A stretch of 64,000 nt of DNA. Source: Actinobaculum sp. 313 (GTDB lineage Bacteria; Actinomycetota; Actinomycetes; Actinomycetales; Actinomycetaceae). The notes beneath the pieces are model-generated. The model made no database searches, was not told where the DNA came from, and saw only the letters and a list, made by a program, of their open reading frames with translations. Position numbers and translations under genes: made by a program. The first letter of the stretch is position 1, and the number at the start of each line of letters is the position of its first letter. The stretch covers positions 2,418,001-2,482,000 of the forward strand of contig NZ_CP029033.1 in the NCBI RefSeq assembly GCF_003073475.1. Direction: 5' to 3'. Shown in pieces: positions 16,160 through 26,501 of the stretch.

Positions 16160-18052
16160 ATGAGCGGTGGGCATGTTTCAGATGGACGGACGAGCGGCGC
16201 GCCCGAGTTGCGGTGCACCGCTCGCACCCCTATCGGCGCGGTGTCTTCGACCGCGTCGGCCAGTTCCTTAAGCCCGCTGGATGAAACCGAAGCGGCCTTC
16301 GAGAAGGGCTCCGCAACCCCGGATGAATCAACCTCTCGCGATGAAAGTGCGGCCATGATTTCGTCGGGTGGATCGCTAGCGGTGGCTTTTGATCTTCTGA
16401 CCGCGGAGGCCCCGAGCCACCCGTGCATCAGCGTGCTCACACACACTTGGAGCCGGTCCGATATCAATGGCTTTGCCACCCGCACGGCGTCGCGATTGGC
16501 CGAACTCGGCGTCGGACGCGGCGACAGAGTCGGAATCATCCGCCGCAACGCCGCTCTCTACCTGATCGCAACCCTTTCCGTGGCCCGGCTGGGCGCCGTC
16601 CTCGTTCCGCTCAACTTCCGCCTTCCGGCGCGGGAGGCCGCCACGATCATCGCCGACGCCGGCTGCTCCGTGGTCATCTGCGGACCACGCCATGCCGATG
16701 AGTTCGACGGCGTTATGGACTCGCTCCCACTGGGCTCAACCGGAACAGACTCTGCAACAGCGGATCCTCCGCCTCCGATCACTTGGATTGTGGACGACAA
16801 GGATCCAACGACGGATCCCGTCTCGGATTCACTCTCTGCGCGTTGGCACCGCCTCAGCGAACTGCCGGGCGGCGAACTTGATCGCCCCGCCCTGCCTCCG
16901 GTCGTGATCGCTGCCGACGATCTACTTCTCCTGCAGTACACCTCCGGTTCCTCCGGTCGGCCCAAGGGGGTGACCATTACTTACCGGAATCTGTGGACAT
17001 CGTGGGCCAATGTTGTCGACACCCTCGGTGACTGCTCGCGCGATGTGACACTAACGGTGGCGCCTTTCGGGCATGTAGGGGGCTTACACACCTTCTCGCT
17101 GCAGACCATGCTTGCGGGCGGAACGGTGGTGATTCAACGAACCTTTGACGTCGGGCAGGCACTGGAGTTGATCGAACGTGAACACGTTACGACGACGTTC
17201 GGAGTTCCCACGATGTTCGACGCCATGCGGTGCCATCCCGACTTCGCCCGGCGGGACCTCTCCAGCCTGCGCGTCGCGGTGGTCGGAGGCGCAACCGCGC
17301 CCCTCGATCTGCTCGAGGCATACGCCGAACGCGACATCCCACTGTGTAATTCGTGGGGAATGACGGAGACCTGTGGTGGCGGAACGATGCTGCCACCATC
17401 GCAAGTGCGGCAGCACATTGGCTCGGTCGGTCGCGCATACCCGCATACGGATATCCGTCTTGTTGACCCTGCCAGCGTGGCGGCAGGCGACGGGCCGGAC
17501 GAGACGGTTTCCCTGCCTGAGGCAACCGACGTCGGGCCCGGAGACGTCGGCGAGATCTGGGTACGCGGCGGCAATGTGACACGGGGATATTGGAACCTCG
17601 GAGCCACTGCCGATCTTGGATTCACCGCCGACGGCTGGTTTCGCACCGGTGACCTGGCGGAACACGATGAGGAAGGCTTCTTCTACATTCGCGGGCGCAT
17701 CAAGGAGTTGATTATCTCTGGCGGTGAGAACATCTCCCCGGCGGAGATCGAACGAGAATTACGCACGCATCCCGGCGTTGTAGACGTGGCGGTAATCGGC
17801 GTGCCCGACGCGCGGTGGGGTGAGACGCCACTTGCCGTCGTCGTCCCGCGGGATGCGAACCATCCGCTCACACTGGAGGAGGCGCGCGATTACCTCGATG
17901 GTCGCATCGCGCGATTCAAACTCCCCCGACATCTCAAGGTGATCGACGCCTTACCGCTCGGCCCCACGGGCAAGGTTGACCGCCAGCGCCTGCAGGAACT
18001 CGTTGCCGGTTCACACTCCCCGGGCGACGCGTGGTACTCGGCGTCGGATTGA
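16160..18052 (+). CDS. Acyl-CoA synthetase (AMP-forming, class I adenylate-forming)
   Basis: An ATP-dependent acid:CoA ligase of up to 630 aa. Core motifs: P-loop LLLQYTSGSSGRPKGVTITYRN, the NSWGMTETCGGG motif, GWFRTGDLAEHDEEGFFYIRGR, the hinge KELIISGGENISPAEIE, and the catalytic Lys near the end in LPLGPTGKVDRQRL. The first 65 residues are Ser/Thr-rich and not part of the fold. Translation could start instead at ATG 16355 (565 aa), which begins just ahead of the domain. I kept 16160 because it lies 9 bp after the MFS stop and neither start has a strong ribosome site. It would activate the acid brought in by the MFS carrier. Confidence 0.88.
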   Translation: MSGGHVSDGRTSGAPELRCTARTPIGAVSSTASASSLSPLDETEAAFEKGSATPDESTSRDESAAMISSGGSLAVAFDLLTAEAPSHPCISVLTHTWSRSDINGFATRTASRLAELGVGRGDRVGIIRRNAALYLIATLSVARLGAVLVPLNFRLPAREAATIIADAGCSVVICGPRHADEFDGVMDSLPLGSTGTDSATADPPPPITWIVDDKDPTTDPVSDSLSARWHRLSELPGGELDRPALPPVVIAADDLLLLQYTSGSSGRPKGVTITYRNLWTSWANVVDTLGDCSRDVTLTVAPFGHVGGLHTFSLQTMLAGGTVVIQRTFDVGQALELIEREHVTTTFGVPTMFDAMRCHPDFARRDLSSLRVAVVGGATAPLDLLEAYAERDIPLCNSWGMTETCGGGTMLPPSQVRQHIGSVGRAYPHTDIRLVDPASVAAGDGPDETVSLPEATDVGPGDVGEIWVRGGNVTRGYWNLGATADLGFTADGWFRTGDLAEHDEEGFFYIRGRIKELIISGGENISPAEIERELRTHPGVVDVAVIGVPDARWGETPLAVVVPRDANHPLTLEEARDYLDGRIARFKLPRHLKVIDALPLGPTGKVDRQRLQELVAGSHSPGDAWYSASD

Positions 18053-18238
18053 TAGTTCACCCGTCGAAGCAGGCCTGGCCGTCCCGCCGCGGGAACAGAC
18101 CCGTCGTCGCTCTGGGAATTCACCATCGGCCTGATAGTGGTACCTCGCTCACCTCGTGCCTGTTCAGAGGCTATTCGGTCACACCTACACCCAGACTGGG
18201 CACGCCGTGCGCAACACCTGATTCACCTGCCGCCGAAG

Positions 18239-19216
18239 TTACTGCGTCGGGCGAGCCAACGCTATCAGCGGCAAAAGAGCAACTGCGCGTTGTGAGCCAC
18301 GCCTTTCCACGTCGCGCAGCGCCTGCTCAGTCAGCCACGGCCCAAGCGTGCCCGCAACCAGCTCATTCGAATAGATATCCAGCCGGGCGATGGCACGGTC
18401 CCGCAACTCAGTCGGCGTAGCGAGCACATGCATAGTCATTCCACCTTCCAAGGCGTCACCCAGCTGCACCAAGTTGGTCTCCGGCCGTAGATCGCCGTTA
18501 TCGATGCCCGCTTGAATCAGATGCCGCGTGCGCATAACGGCGCCACCGACGGATTTCCGCCACAATTCGCCGACGGCCTCAGGCAACATCTGGTTCTCCA
18601 GATTGAGGCGGATGACCGCCTGACCGACAGGCGTGTAGTACGTGCGAACCCGGTGTTCCGCGATCCGCAACATGCGCTCGATGAAGGGGATATCGCCCAG
18701 TTCAGCCTCGTGCCGTTGGAAGAAGGCGTCCGTCGCGTTGAAAGCGTCCAACAGGATGTCTTCCTTCGTTGGCCAGCGCAGATAGAGCGACGATTTGCCC
18801 ATATGCCCCCGCTTGGCGACCTTGCCGATCGTGAACCCCGACCAGCCCAACCGGGCGTAGATCTCCAGGGCACACATCAGTGCGCGTTCTTCGATTCCAG
18901 GGTCTCGCGGCCGGCCGACGGAGGACGAGGCGGGCACCGAGCCGGTGCTACTGAGTTCCGAGTGAGCAAGCACAAGAGGCACAACGCCCGCGAGCACGGA
19001 TTCCTGGCCCGCATCGGCCAGTTCGGCGGCGCAGTGCGTAGGCTCCACGGGAGGGAACTCCCGTGCCATGTCGACGGGCGAGGAGGACCTTCCCTCGGAG
19101 TCCTGCGAGGCATCGGCATTGCATGAGGCACTGGCATCGTGTGAGGCATCGGCAACTTCGGATGCGCCTGCTGGTACGCCGTTCGTCCCCGCCGATTCCG
19201 GCATCGAATCCGGCAA
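18239..19216 (-). CDS. TetR-family transcriptional regulator
   Basis: The DNA-binding helix-turn-helix is ALMCALEIYARLGWSGFTIGKVAKRGHMGKSSLYLRWPTKEDIL, preceded by GRPRDPG, and a TetR_C-type ligand domain follows. The open frame is 325 aa, but about 105 residues before the HTH are low-complexity Ser, Ala and Asp, so the true start may be an internal ATG such as the one beginning MAREFPPVEP. It lies at the end of the acyl-CoA cluster in the opposite direction and may regulate it. A candidate operator is the inverted repeat at 13079-13107. The ligand is unknown, possibly an acyl-CoA. Confidence 0.83.
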   Translation of the reverse strand: MPDSMPESAGTNGVPAGASEVADASHDASASCNADASQDSEGRSSSPVDMAREFPPVEPTHCAAELADAGQESVLAGVVPLVLAHSELSSTGSVPASSSVGRPRDPGIEERALMCALEIYARLGWSGFTIGKVAKRGHMGKSSLYLRWPTKEDILLDAFNATDAFFQRHEAELGDIPFIERMLRIAEHRVRTYYTPVGQAVIRLNLENQMLPEAVGELWRKSVGGAVMRTRHLIQAGIDNGDLRPETNLVQLGDALEGGMTMHVLATPTELRDRAIARLDIYSNELVAGTLGPWLTEQALRDVERRGSQRAVALLPLIALARPTQ

Positions 19217-19568
19217 AACCGTCTCCTATCCTCGCGTATATCGATGCTTCCTGGTGCCTTGGCGCTACGCAGGTGCTGGTCCGCCCCTGCCGCTGTACGT
19301 GCACCGGCAACCCGCCCGGCGATTGCCGCTGTCCATTTTACGACGACGCCGCGAACGGCACCGGGCCCTTCTCACACCCGGACCTGCCGCGCATCGGGCG
19401 GTCTCTTCACTAGCACGCTGTGCTGTGACCTGCCATATGCGTCGCGTCGTGCTTCACCTAGTGCGCCGCCTCGTGCGCTGTGTATGCCTGGTGCACGGCG
19501 TTGCGACCCGTGTCATGCGCCCTGTGCTCCTCGTGCGCCTCGTGCGCCTTATCGAGCCCCGACGGCCC

Positions 19569-19637
19569 AAGAAGTGGAGGTTGTTTCAAGAAGCTTCGCG
19601 AAAGACCCGACACTTCTCGCGAAACCCTCCACTTCTC
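19569..19637. repeat. Palindromic intergenic element, copy 1
   Basis: About 69 bp bounded by AGAAGTGGAGG (19570-19580) and its complement CCTCCACTTCT (19626-19636), with an internal CCCGACACTTCTCGCGAAA. It shares order and motifs with copies at 22177-22245 and 29093-29156. It lies in the 533-bp gap between the divergent TetR gene and the C39-like peptidase gene; the rest of that gap shows only a TATACT at 19695-19700 that could be a -10 box. Confidence 0.75.
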
Positions 19638-19749
19638 ACACAAAAGACGCGCAACTTAGCCCTCGAATGCCTATACACAACCCCAGAAGCCATGTATACT
19701 GAGTACGCGATGCCAATGGTGGTGTCGCATAACAGAAAGGGACACCAAC

Positions 19750-20906
19750 ATGAGACCATCTATTGTTGGCTTTGTGTCGTCGTTGTCGCTCTTACTAGCA
19801 CCAATGGCAGGAACTACCGATGATGACAGCCAATCCTCCCCCCAACTTGGAACTCAATACAGAACCGCTGTTGTCGCGAATCTTGACAACGAGATCGCAA
19901 ACCTTGAGGCAACCGGTTCTTCAGGCGCCTCGACTCGCGAGAATGTAACGAGGTCAGCTCAGGAGTTTGACCTTCTCGAGCATCTTTCCTGTATCCCGGT
20001 AGATGCCCTATACTACTGCCCCTTCTGGGGTTGGGCAGACACGGACATCCCCCTGGAAGAACGCCTTGACATCAACAACATCACTGAATCCACTGAAATC
20101 AGTGGCGATGTCCCCTGGGAGTCCACGATCTATGACCTGCTCACACTTCCGCCAGATCAACAACGCGAAATGCTCCGACAAGATCTGATGAACGCTAAGT
20201 CATCTGCCGGGAAGGTTCTCGCCGACGATCAATTCACCGACACAGGTGACATTTCAGCCGATGTTCGCGAAGCCTTCCCTGCGGAAAGCGCGTTTGCCGA
20301 TGTGGAAACAGATTCCAACTCCTCCACAGCAGCCCGGACAACTGTCGTATCGCGAGCGCGATTAGTAACCACGACACGAGCAGGCAAGCAACAGCGCTCG
20401 AACTGGTGCGGTCCGGCGTCAGCGAACTTCATGGGACTTCACGACCCGCGCAGCCCCAGTGCTAATTCTCAGCAACTATGGGCAAATCGGCTCGGTACGG
20501 GTAGCGGGGAACATCGATCTATAACTTCGTAAACGCAGCCAATAGATACATGCCCGGTTGGTCACAGCGCGTAAACGGGTACGTCGTCAGGTCTATCAGT
20601 GGATGGAGCGTCAGTAAGTGGATCGGGCAGATCAGCGGCACTGTTGGGCACAAGAAAGCCCCGGTGATTCTTCATCCAAAGCTAAGTCCAGGCGTGTCGA
20701 CATATGTTCCTGCGGGCACCGGCACAGGTGGGCACTTCAATGTCGCGTTTGGCTACACCGTTTACTCGAACGGCAGTGGGATCGTCAACATCTTTGAACC
20801 CTACGACTTCAGCGGGAAGCTCCGTCGGACCATGGTTACGGATCCGTTCACCAAGGTGAAGGAAGCAAATGACGCAAACAGGTCTTTCCAGAACATCGGC
20901 GTTTAG
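19750..20906 (+). pseudogene. Secreted C39-like cysteine peptidase, frame break at a G run
   Basis: The N-terminus is a signal peptide (MRPSIVGFVSSLSLLLAPMAG) followed by about 200 residues without a known domain. The catalytic part is C39-like: NWCGPASANFMGLHDP with the nucleophile Cys, then WSVSKWIGQISGT and HFNVAFGYTVY with the His. The frame breaks at GGGG (20506-20509). Adding one G joins GTGSG to TSIYNFVNAANRY and gives a single ~386-aa protein. It would act outside the cell or at the wall. AAAGGGAC precedes the ATG. The gene's end overlaps the next lipoprotein gene, so the two are coupled. Probably a homopolymer error rather than true decay. Confidence 0.72.
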
Positions 20907-22103
20907 CGTCGGTCTTGTTCTTCTCGTGACGCTTGTGTGGGCTGGCGGTTGTGGCGATAGCAACTCCTCTCCGGCCAGCCCCACGGGCGGCGCTCCGACT
21001 CTCCCGAACCCAGGGCCAACACTTCCCGAAAACGTGAGTCCCCTCCCCATCGCTGACAAGTCGGAGGAACCGGTTGTTAGTGTCGCCCAATACCCGGACA
21101 TTGCCGACATGTCACAGACGAACGGCCAGTTTACCGTCGTTCCGGACGGAGGCACTGATCCTCGTGGGGTGAAGATTCTCGATCACAACGGCACGGTGTT
21201 ACTCACAAGAACTCCCGAAGACTCAACTCGAGCAATCGTGAAGGTACTGTTCTATGATAACTTTGTTCTCCTGGTCGAGAACCAAGCTATCGACTACGAC
21301 GGGGGATCCGGCCTCGAGGACAGTGCTTCTCGCTTTTATCTGGCAGATCTATCTACGGGTGCCGTCACCAGCGTTGATCCCCCGAGGGCTTCTTCTGGGC
21401 CTGGCTCCCCGGTCTGGTCAATTCTGCACACGGACGCACGGTCGCGCTGGCCGACCGCGCCGACGATAGTGAACAATGCGTCTTCGAATTGGAGTGGGCA
21501 GGATCAGGTTTCACAACCCACCAGTTGCAGTGCATCGGGCACACATTCTCCCAGTTCTCGGTACTCGGCGCAGAAGGAGTGACCTTCTCAGCGTGGAGCC
21601 AACCAGCCGGTCCCTATCACAGATCACGTGAGGTCTACTACGTACCTTTCGATGGTTCCAGTATCCGCACCATTACTCATGTTGACGGCAACATTCCCTT
21701 CGTCGGCGCAGTCCTCGATGACTGGGAAGTCTCCGTGCAGCTTCCCGATGTTGAACCCACGAATTTCGGCGAAGCCCTCGTCGTCGCACTTTCGCCTGAA
21801 GGCGAGGCGGTTCACCTCGGCTGGGGATCGGCCAACAGTTTGAACTTGTGTGACGGGTACGCCTATTGGTGGACCGACTTGCCGGGGCCCGATGTGGAAC
21901 GGCTTCGCTCCAACGGTTATGAGGGGCCCACGCTTATGCGGTGGAAGCCAGGACTCCAGAACGTCGAAGTGGTAACGACAACAATACCTGAACGTGCGGC
22001 AGGAGGGACCGTCTGCAACAACGGATACCTCAACTATGGCGTCATCTCATTCGATGAAGGTGATGTTGTTGCTGATACCTTTGCCGTGGCGCCGGAGAAC
22101 TGA
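20869..22103 (+). pseudogene. Lipoprotein of unknown function, frame break at a C run
   Basis: It begins with a lipoprotein signal, LVLLVTLVWAGGC, with Cys as the predicted lipidated residue, then a Ser/Pro linker and a long beta-rich domain that may be a propeller (repeats such as VKILDHNGTVLLTR and VYYVPFDGSSIRTITHVDGN). The frame breaks at CCCCC (21379-21383); one more C restores SVDPPEGFFWAWLPGLVNSAHGRTVALAD and continues to 22103, about 411 aa in all. It overlaps the 3' end of the C39-like gene by 38 nt. Their linkage suggests an outer-surface partner for the peptidase, which is inference. Confidence 0.7.
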
Positions 22104-22176
22104 CCTCACTCCGCATACCACCCGCCGTGTTCCGCCCGCCGCCACATGCGCCGCCTGCCACGCTAGGACACCACCC

Positions 22177-22245
22177 AAGAAGTGGAGGGTTTTTCAAGAA
22201 ACTCCGCGAAAAAACCTACATTTCTCGCCACGCCCTCCACTTCTC
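22177..22245. repeat. Palindromic intergenic element, copy 2
   Basis: Begins AAGAAGTGGAGGGTTTTTC and ends with CCCTCCACTTCTC, with an internal CGCGAAAAAACC block. Same layout as copies 1 and 3. It lies between the convergent lipoprotein and SDR genes and may terminate both. Nothing else is evident in 22246-22540. Confidence 0.75.
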
Positions 22246-22540
22246 GCGGATAAGACCGGCAACTCGGCCCACCCCCAACGCAGACGCGGGGCACATGGGC
22301 GCCCGTCTTCCACTGGGACGAAGCCGCGCCCCCCAACGCGGCAGCGGGCCGCATGCCTGGCCAATGCCGCTCCGACAGGCCAACTCGTACCCATCCGCTT
22401 ACTCATCCAGATCGAGCGAGCCCCACGACCTCCCACTCCCACGCATGCCAAACCTCACGCTCTCACCCGCACCAAGCCCCGCAGTCCCATCCAGCCGACG
22501 CCCCACGGCCCCACCCAGACCAAGCCCAACGCTCTCAGCC

Positions 22541-23320
22541 CTAATGGGTCTCACTGCCTCGCCCCGACAGGCCCGGGCCGGCAACCCGTCTGACAACCGA
22601 ACGGGGTGCGACCTTCAAAGCCGCAGCCACCGCCTTGTATCGCAAAGTCGGTGTTACAAGGACCCTGCCGCGCCGAGCTGCCTCCAATGCGACCTCGGCT
22701 ACATGTGCCGGCGTCGTGAAAGCAAATGCTGGCCACTGCCCGGCGTCGACGTGGGACCTCTCATGAAACTCGGTGCGAACCAGACCCGGGCACACGGCCG
22801 TCGCTGTCACGCCCGTACCACGCAACTCCGCCGCCAACCCTTCGGTAAACGTTCGTACCCAGGCCTTGTGGGCCGAATACGTCCCCTGCGCTGTCAACGC
22901 GGTCATGGACGCGACATTCAGAATTGCACCTCGACGACGTGCCACCATTGCAGCAGCCGCCGCATGGCTGGTTATCAGCACCGCTCTCACCATCGCATCC
23001 AACGCAGCGAGTTCGCGGCTGAGCGCGCCGCCCACAAAGTCCTGCCCGAGGCCGAAACCCGCACTATTGACCAACAGTCCGATAGGCCGCGTCGTACTAC
23101 GCAACCGATCTGCCACCGCGAGCGCGCCGGTCGACGTCGCCAAATCCGCAGACAGCGCCTCCACGCGCACACCCGCAACCTGCCGAATCTGCTCGGCCAA
23201 CTCCTCCAGCCGCGCAGTCGTGCGTGCAACCAGCACCAGGTCGTTGCGTTCGGCAGCAAGCTGCCACGCGATCTCCAGTCCAATTCCCGACGTCGCCCCG
23301 GTCACCAATGCGCTACCCAT
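22541..23320 (-). CDS. Short-chain dehydrogenase/reductase
   Basis: A 259-aa classical SDR, NAD(P)-dependent. The cofactor motif is TGATSGIG (residues 8-15), NSAG follows near 86-89, and the catalytic set is Ser in NVASMTA, Tyr and Lys in YSAHK. The PGLVRTEF segment after it is typical. Arg at the end of the second beta strand (LVLVARTTARLEEL) suggests NADPH preference. The substrate is unknown. The gene stands alone between the palindromic element and a gene-free, C-rich stretch (23321-23767) in which I see no signal. Confidence 0.88.
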   Translation of the reverse strand: MGSALVTGATSGIGLEIAWQLAAERNDLVLVARTTARLEELAEQIRQVAGVRVEALSADLATSTGALAVADRLRSTTRPIGLLVNSAGFGLGQDFVGGALSRELAALDAMVRAVLITSHAAAAAMVARRRGAILNVASMTALTAQGTYSAHKAWVRTFTEGLAAELRGTGVTATAVCPGLVRTEFHERSHVDAGQWPAFAFTTPAHVAEVALEAARRGRVLVTPTLRYKAVAAALKVAPRSVVRRVAGPGLSGRGSETH

Positions 23321-23767
23321 GCGCTAAGCCTACGCTGCACCGACCGCAAAACGGTGCTCTTCCTCCTCAACTGCAACTGCCCTCGCACCTGCCACACCAC
23401 AGGCACCTGTGCACCAGCACCACCGCATGTACCCACCCTCGCGCTAGCCGCACCACCCATCCCACACCGGTCGCGCACCGTGTCGCCCTGCACCAGCGCC
23501 ACCGCAAGCGCCTTTATCAGCGCTACACGGCAAGCCCCCGCTGTACTAGCGCCAGCCACCACATGCACCCACGCCAGCCACCACATGCGCCACCCACGCC
23601 ACGGCCGACGCATCGCAAGATCGCGGGCACAGATCCGAAGGCCACAGAGCAAGCGCGGGTTGAGCCAGGCTACGCACCGAGGCAGGAGACAGTCCGCCCT
23701 TCAAGCCCTGGCGTCAGGCGACGCCAGGGCCACGCACATTCAGCGGGAGCCCAGCTAGGCTAGTGGC

Positions 23768-24577
23768 ATGCGCATAGCAACGTGGAATGTGAACTCCATC
23801 CGGGCACGCGCCGAACGCGCCGTAGACGTCCTCAAGCGTTGGGACCTCGATGTCCTTCTCCTGCAGGAAACGAAGTGCAAGACCGAACAGTTTCCGGCCG
23901 ACACCTTCGAGAACGCCGGATACCAGGTGGCTGCCCACGGGCTGAACCAGTGGAATGGAGTCGCGATCATATCACGGCAGGGGTTGGAAGATGTGCGCAC
24001 ATCGTTCCCCGATCAACCGCCCTACGCAAAAAACAACGGTGGCGGTCTTCTCGACGCCCCCCAGCTCGAAGCTCGCGCTCTCGGAGCCCGTTGCGGCGGC
24101 ATCGAGGTATGGAGCATTTACGTGCCCAATGGCCGCAGTATCGACAACCCCCACTACCGGTACAAACTCGATTTCCTCGCCGCTTTACACAAGGCCGCCG
24201 ACTCCACGCTAACAGGTGATCCTGGCGCTTCTTTGCTATTGGGCGGCGACTGGAACGTCGCCCCACGCGACGAAGACGTGTGGGACATTAGCGCGTTCGC
24301 CAACGACATCTACGTGACAGATGCGGAGCGAGCCGCGTTCAATGCCTTCGCCGAGGCGGGATTGACTGAAGTGACTCGTGATGCTGAAGGGGCTAGCTAC
24401 ACCTTCTGGGACTATCAACGCCTGCGTTTCCCCCGCAATGAAGGGATGCGGATTGATTTCGCATGGGCCTCCCCTGCCGTCGCGAAAAGGGTCACCGCCG
24501 TCCATATCGACCGGAATGAACGCAAAGGAAAGGGCGCCTCGGATCACGTGCCGGTCATTATCGAGCTGGCGGACTGA
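23768..24577 (+). CDS. xth: Exodeoxyribonuclease III (AP endonuclease)
   Basis: A 269-aa enzyme of the exonuclease III family, which cuts DNA at abasic sites and removes 3' blocking groups in base excision repair. Metal and catalytic motifs are in order: WNVNSIRAR at the N-terminus, LLQETKC, SIYVPNGR, GGDWNVAP, and the final SDHVPVIIEL with the catalytic Asp-His. Length and layout are normal. It is a single gene; the 24578-25011 gap that follows holds degenerate GAACGAATAAACCG-type repeats and a triple GCCCACCTGTCC-type repeat (about 24830-24870), with no gene seen. Confidence 0.92.
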   Translation: MRIATWNVNSIRARAERAVDVLKRWDLDVLLLQETKCKTEQFPADTFENAGYQVAAHGLNQWNGVAIISRQGLEDVRTSFPDQPPYAKNNGGGLLDAPQLEARALGARCGGIEVWSIYVPNGRSIDNPHYRYKLDFLAALHKAADSTLTGDPGASLLLGGDWNVAPRDEDVWDISAFANDIYVTDAERAAFNAFAEAGLTEVTRDAEGASYTFWDYQRLRFPRNEGMRIDFAWASPAVAKRVTAVHIDRNERKGKGASDHVPVIIELAD

Positions 24578-25011
24578 CATCGCTGAACGAATAAACCGGC
24601 ACCGCTGAGCTAATAGGCTGGCATGGTTGGTCTGGCAAACCGATATCGTCGAACCGACGGCCAACATCGCTGAACGAACAAACCGATCACCACCGGTCCT
24701 AGAGTGTGCCGCTGCGCGACGACGACGGCACACTCCGGCCGGGTACGCCCACCTGTTGTCGGTAGCCTGACACCTTCATACCTTCACTGTGACTTTGTCC
24801 GATCATGAAGGAACGCACCGAGTCTGCGCACGCCCACCTGTCCCCACGCCCACCTGTCCCCACGCCCACCCGTCCTATCACATAGCGCACGCCCTCCTAC
24901 AGCCATCACATACCGCGCACAACTACGGCACCTGTTTGCAGATCGTCCTGACATTAATGCCCGGTATGGGAACTTGTGCACCGCGCCCATTCGAGCCGCT
25001 AGTGTGGTGCC

Positions 25012-26409
25012 ATGCGATACTTCGACCTACTCATTGTCGGAGCAGGCTCGGGCAATACCATCCCGGGCCCAGAGTTTTCCGGCCGTTCCATCGCTTTTGT
25101 TGAAAAAGGCCGCTTTGGCGGTACCTGCTTAAATGTCGGCTGTATACCGACCAAGATGTTCGTCCACACAGCGGAAATCGCCTCTGCACCCGCGCACGCT
25201 TCTCGCTACGGCGTCTCCGAAACACTCGACTTCGTCGATTGGCCCGCTGTACGTGATCGTATCTTCGGGCGCCTAGACCCGATTTCCGACGGCGGCGCCG
25301 AGTACCGGCAGTCTCACCCGGACAACAAGAATATGACCGTTTTCCGCGGAGTCGGCCAGTTCATCGGCCCAAAGACTATGCGCGTCACTGTCGACGACGA
25401 AGACGAGGAGATCACCGCCGAACATGTCGTGATTGCCGCCGGGGCGCGGCCCGTCATCCCGCCCATCCCAGGGCTCGTCGAAGCGCTTCCACACACCTCG
25501 GACACGATTATGCGCCTCGAGCATTTGCCCTCGTCACTGGCGATCCTCGGTTCCGGCTTCATCGCCGCGGAAATGGCACACATCTTCTCTTCCTTCGGCG
25601 TCAAAGTCAGCATCCTGGCACGTTCCAACGCGCTGCTTCGCAAAGAAGACCGGGATATATCCCAGCGTTACACGGAACTCGCCTCCCAGAACCTTGACGT
25701 GCATCTTGGTTTCCACACCACCGAAGTGCACCGCACGCCCCTGGGCGTTGAAATCACCGGAACGACGACGGACGGCACCGAGACTCTGGTGGCCGACGAG
25801 CTGTTGGTGGCGGTCAGCCGCACACCGAATTCCGACCTCCTTGATGTGACCGCCGCCGGTATCGATACGCACGACGACGGCAGGATCGTCGTCGATGAAT
25901 ACCAGCGCGTCATCGGAGGTGGCGAAGTCCTCGACGGCGTGTGGGCATTGGGCGACATCTGCTCTCCCTACCAGCTCAAACATGTTGCCAACCACGAGGC
26001 CCGCACAGTCCGACACAATCTCCTGCACCCGGACGATTTACAGACCTCCGACCATCGCTTTGTGCCGCATGCCGTCTTCGGTAACCCGCAGGTAGCCTCC
26101 GTGGGTCTGACCGAGGAAGAGGCTCGTGAAGCCGGGTACGACATCGTCGTCGGAAAGCAGGCGTATGCCGATATCGCCTACGGCTGGGCCATGGAGGATA
26201 CCACCGGATTCGCCAAGATCATTGCCGAAAAGGAGAGCACGCGGATCCTTGGCGCTCATATTATCGGCCCGCAGGCCTCAACTCTGATTCAGGTGTTGAT
26301 CCAGGCGATGAGTACGGACCAGACTGCGCGCGACATCGCGCGTAACCAGTACTGGATCCACCCGGCAATGCCCGAGCTTGTGGAGAATGCGCTGCTCCAG
26401 GTGGTGTAA
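25012..26409 (+). CDS. mtr: Mycothione reductase
   Basis: A 465-aa flavoprotein disulfide reductase that restores mycothiol from mycothione with NADPH. The redox pair is Cys39 and Cys44 in GGTCLNVGCIPTKM. GAGSGN at the N-terminus binds FAD, and LGSGFIAAEMAHIFSSFG is the NADPH-binding fold. The C-terminal HPAMPELVENALLQV supplies the His-Glu base of the partner subunit. The KMFVHTAEIA sequence after the redox site and the D-W-PAVRDRIFGRLDPIS insert are of the mycothione rather than lipoamide or glutathione type. It marks the organism as a mycothiol-using actinobacterium. Confidence 0.92.
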   Translation: MRYFDLLIVGAGSGNTIPGPEFSGRSIAFVEKGRFGGTCLNVGCIPTKMFVHTAEIASAPAHASRYGVSETLDFVDWPAVRDRIFGRLDPISDGGAEYRQSHPDNKNMTVFRGVGQFIGPKTMRVTVDDEDEEITAEHVVIAAGARPVIPPIPGLVEALPHTSDTIMRLEHLPSSLAILGSGFIAAEMAHIFSSFGVKVSILARSNALLRKEDRDISQRYTELASQNLDVHLGFHTTEVHRTPLGVEITGTTTDGTETLVADELLVAVSRTPNSDLLDVTAAGIDTHDDGRIVVDEYQRVIGGGEVLDGVWALGDICSPYQLKHVANHEARTVRHNLLHPDDLQTSDHRFVPHAVFGNPQVASVGLTEEEAREAGYDIVVGKQAYADIAYGWAMEDTTGFAKIIAEKESTRILGAHIIGPQASTLIQVLIQAMSTDQTARDIARNQYWIHPAMPELVENALLQVV

Positions 26410-26416
26410 AGAGGAC

Positions 26417-26482
26417 GGGGTCGGTTGCGGAACCCACTCGGGCATCCTGCAGCCGACCCCCACCGTGCCGTTTGCGGCACGG
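26417..26482. terminator. Two hairpins between convergent mtr and HAD phosphatase genes
   Basis: GGGGTCGG (26417-26424) pairs with CCGACCCC (26453-26460), and CCGTGCCG (26463-26470) pairs with CGGCACGG (26475-26482) across a TTTG loop. Their position between two stops fits bidirectional termination. Confidence 0.65.
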
Positions 26483-26501
26483 CCCCTGATTAGCAGACGG
26501 A

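Noticed and set aside
22127-23758. 543-codon open frame on the plus strand
   Set aside because: It runs antisense to the SDR gene and through C-rich intergenic DNA; composition is Arg/Pro/His-rich noise.
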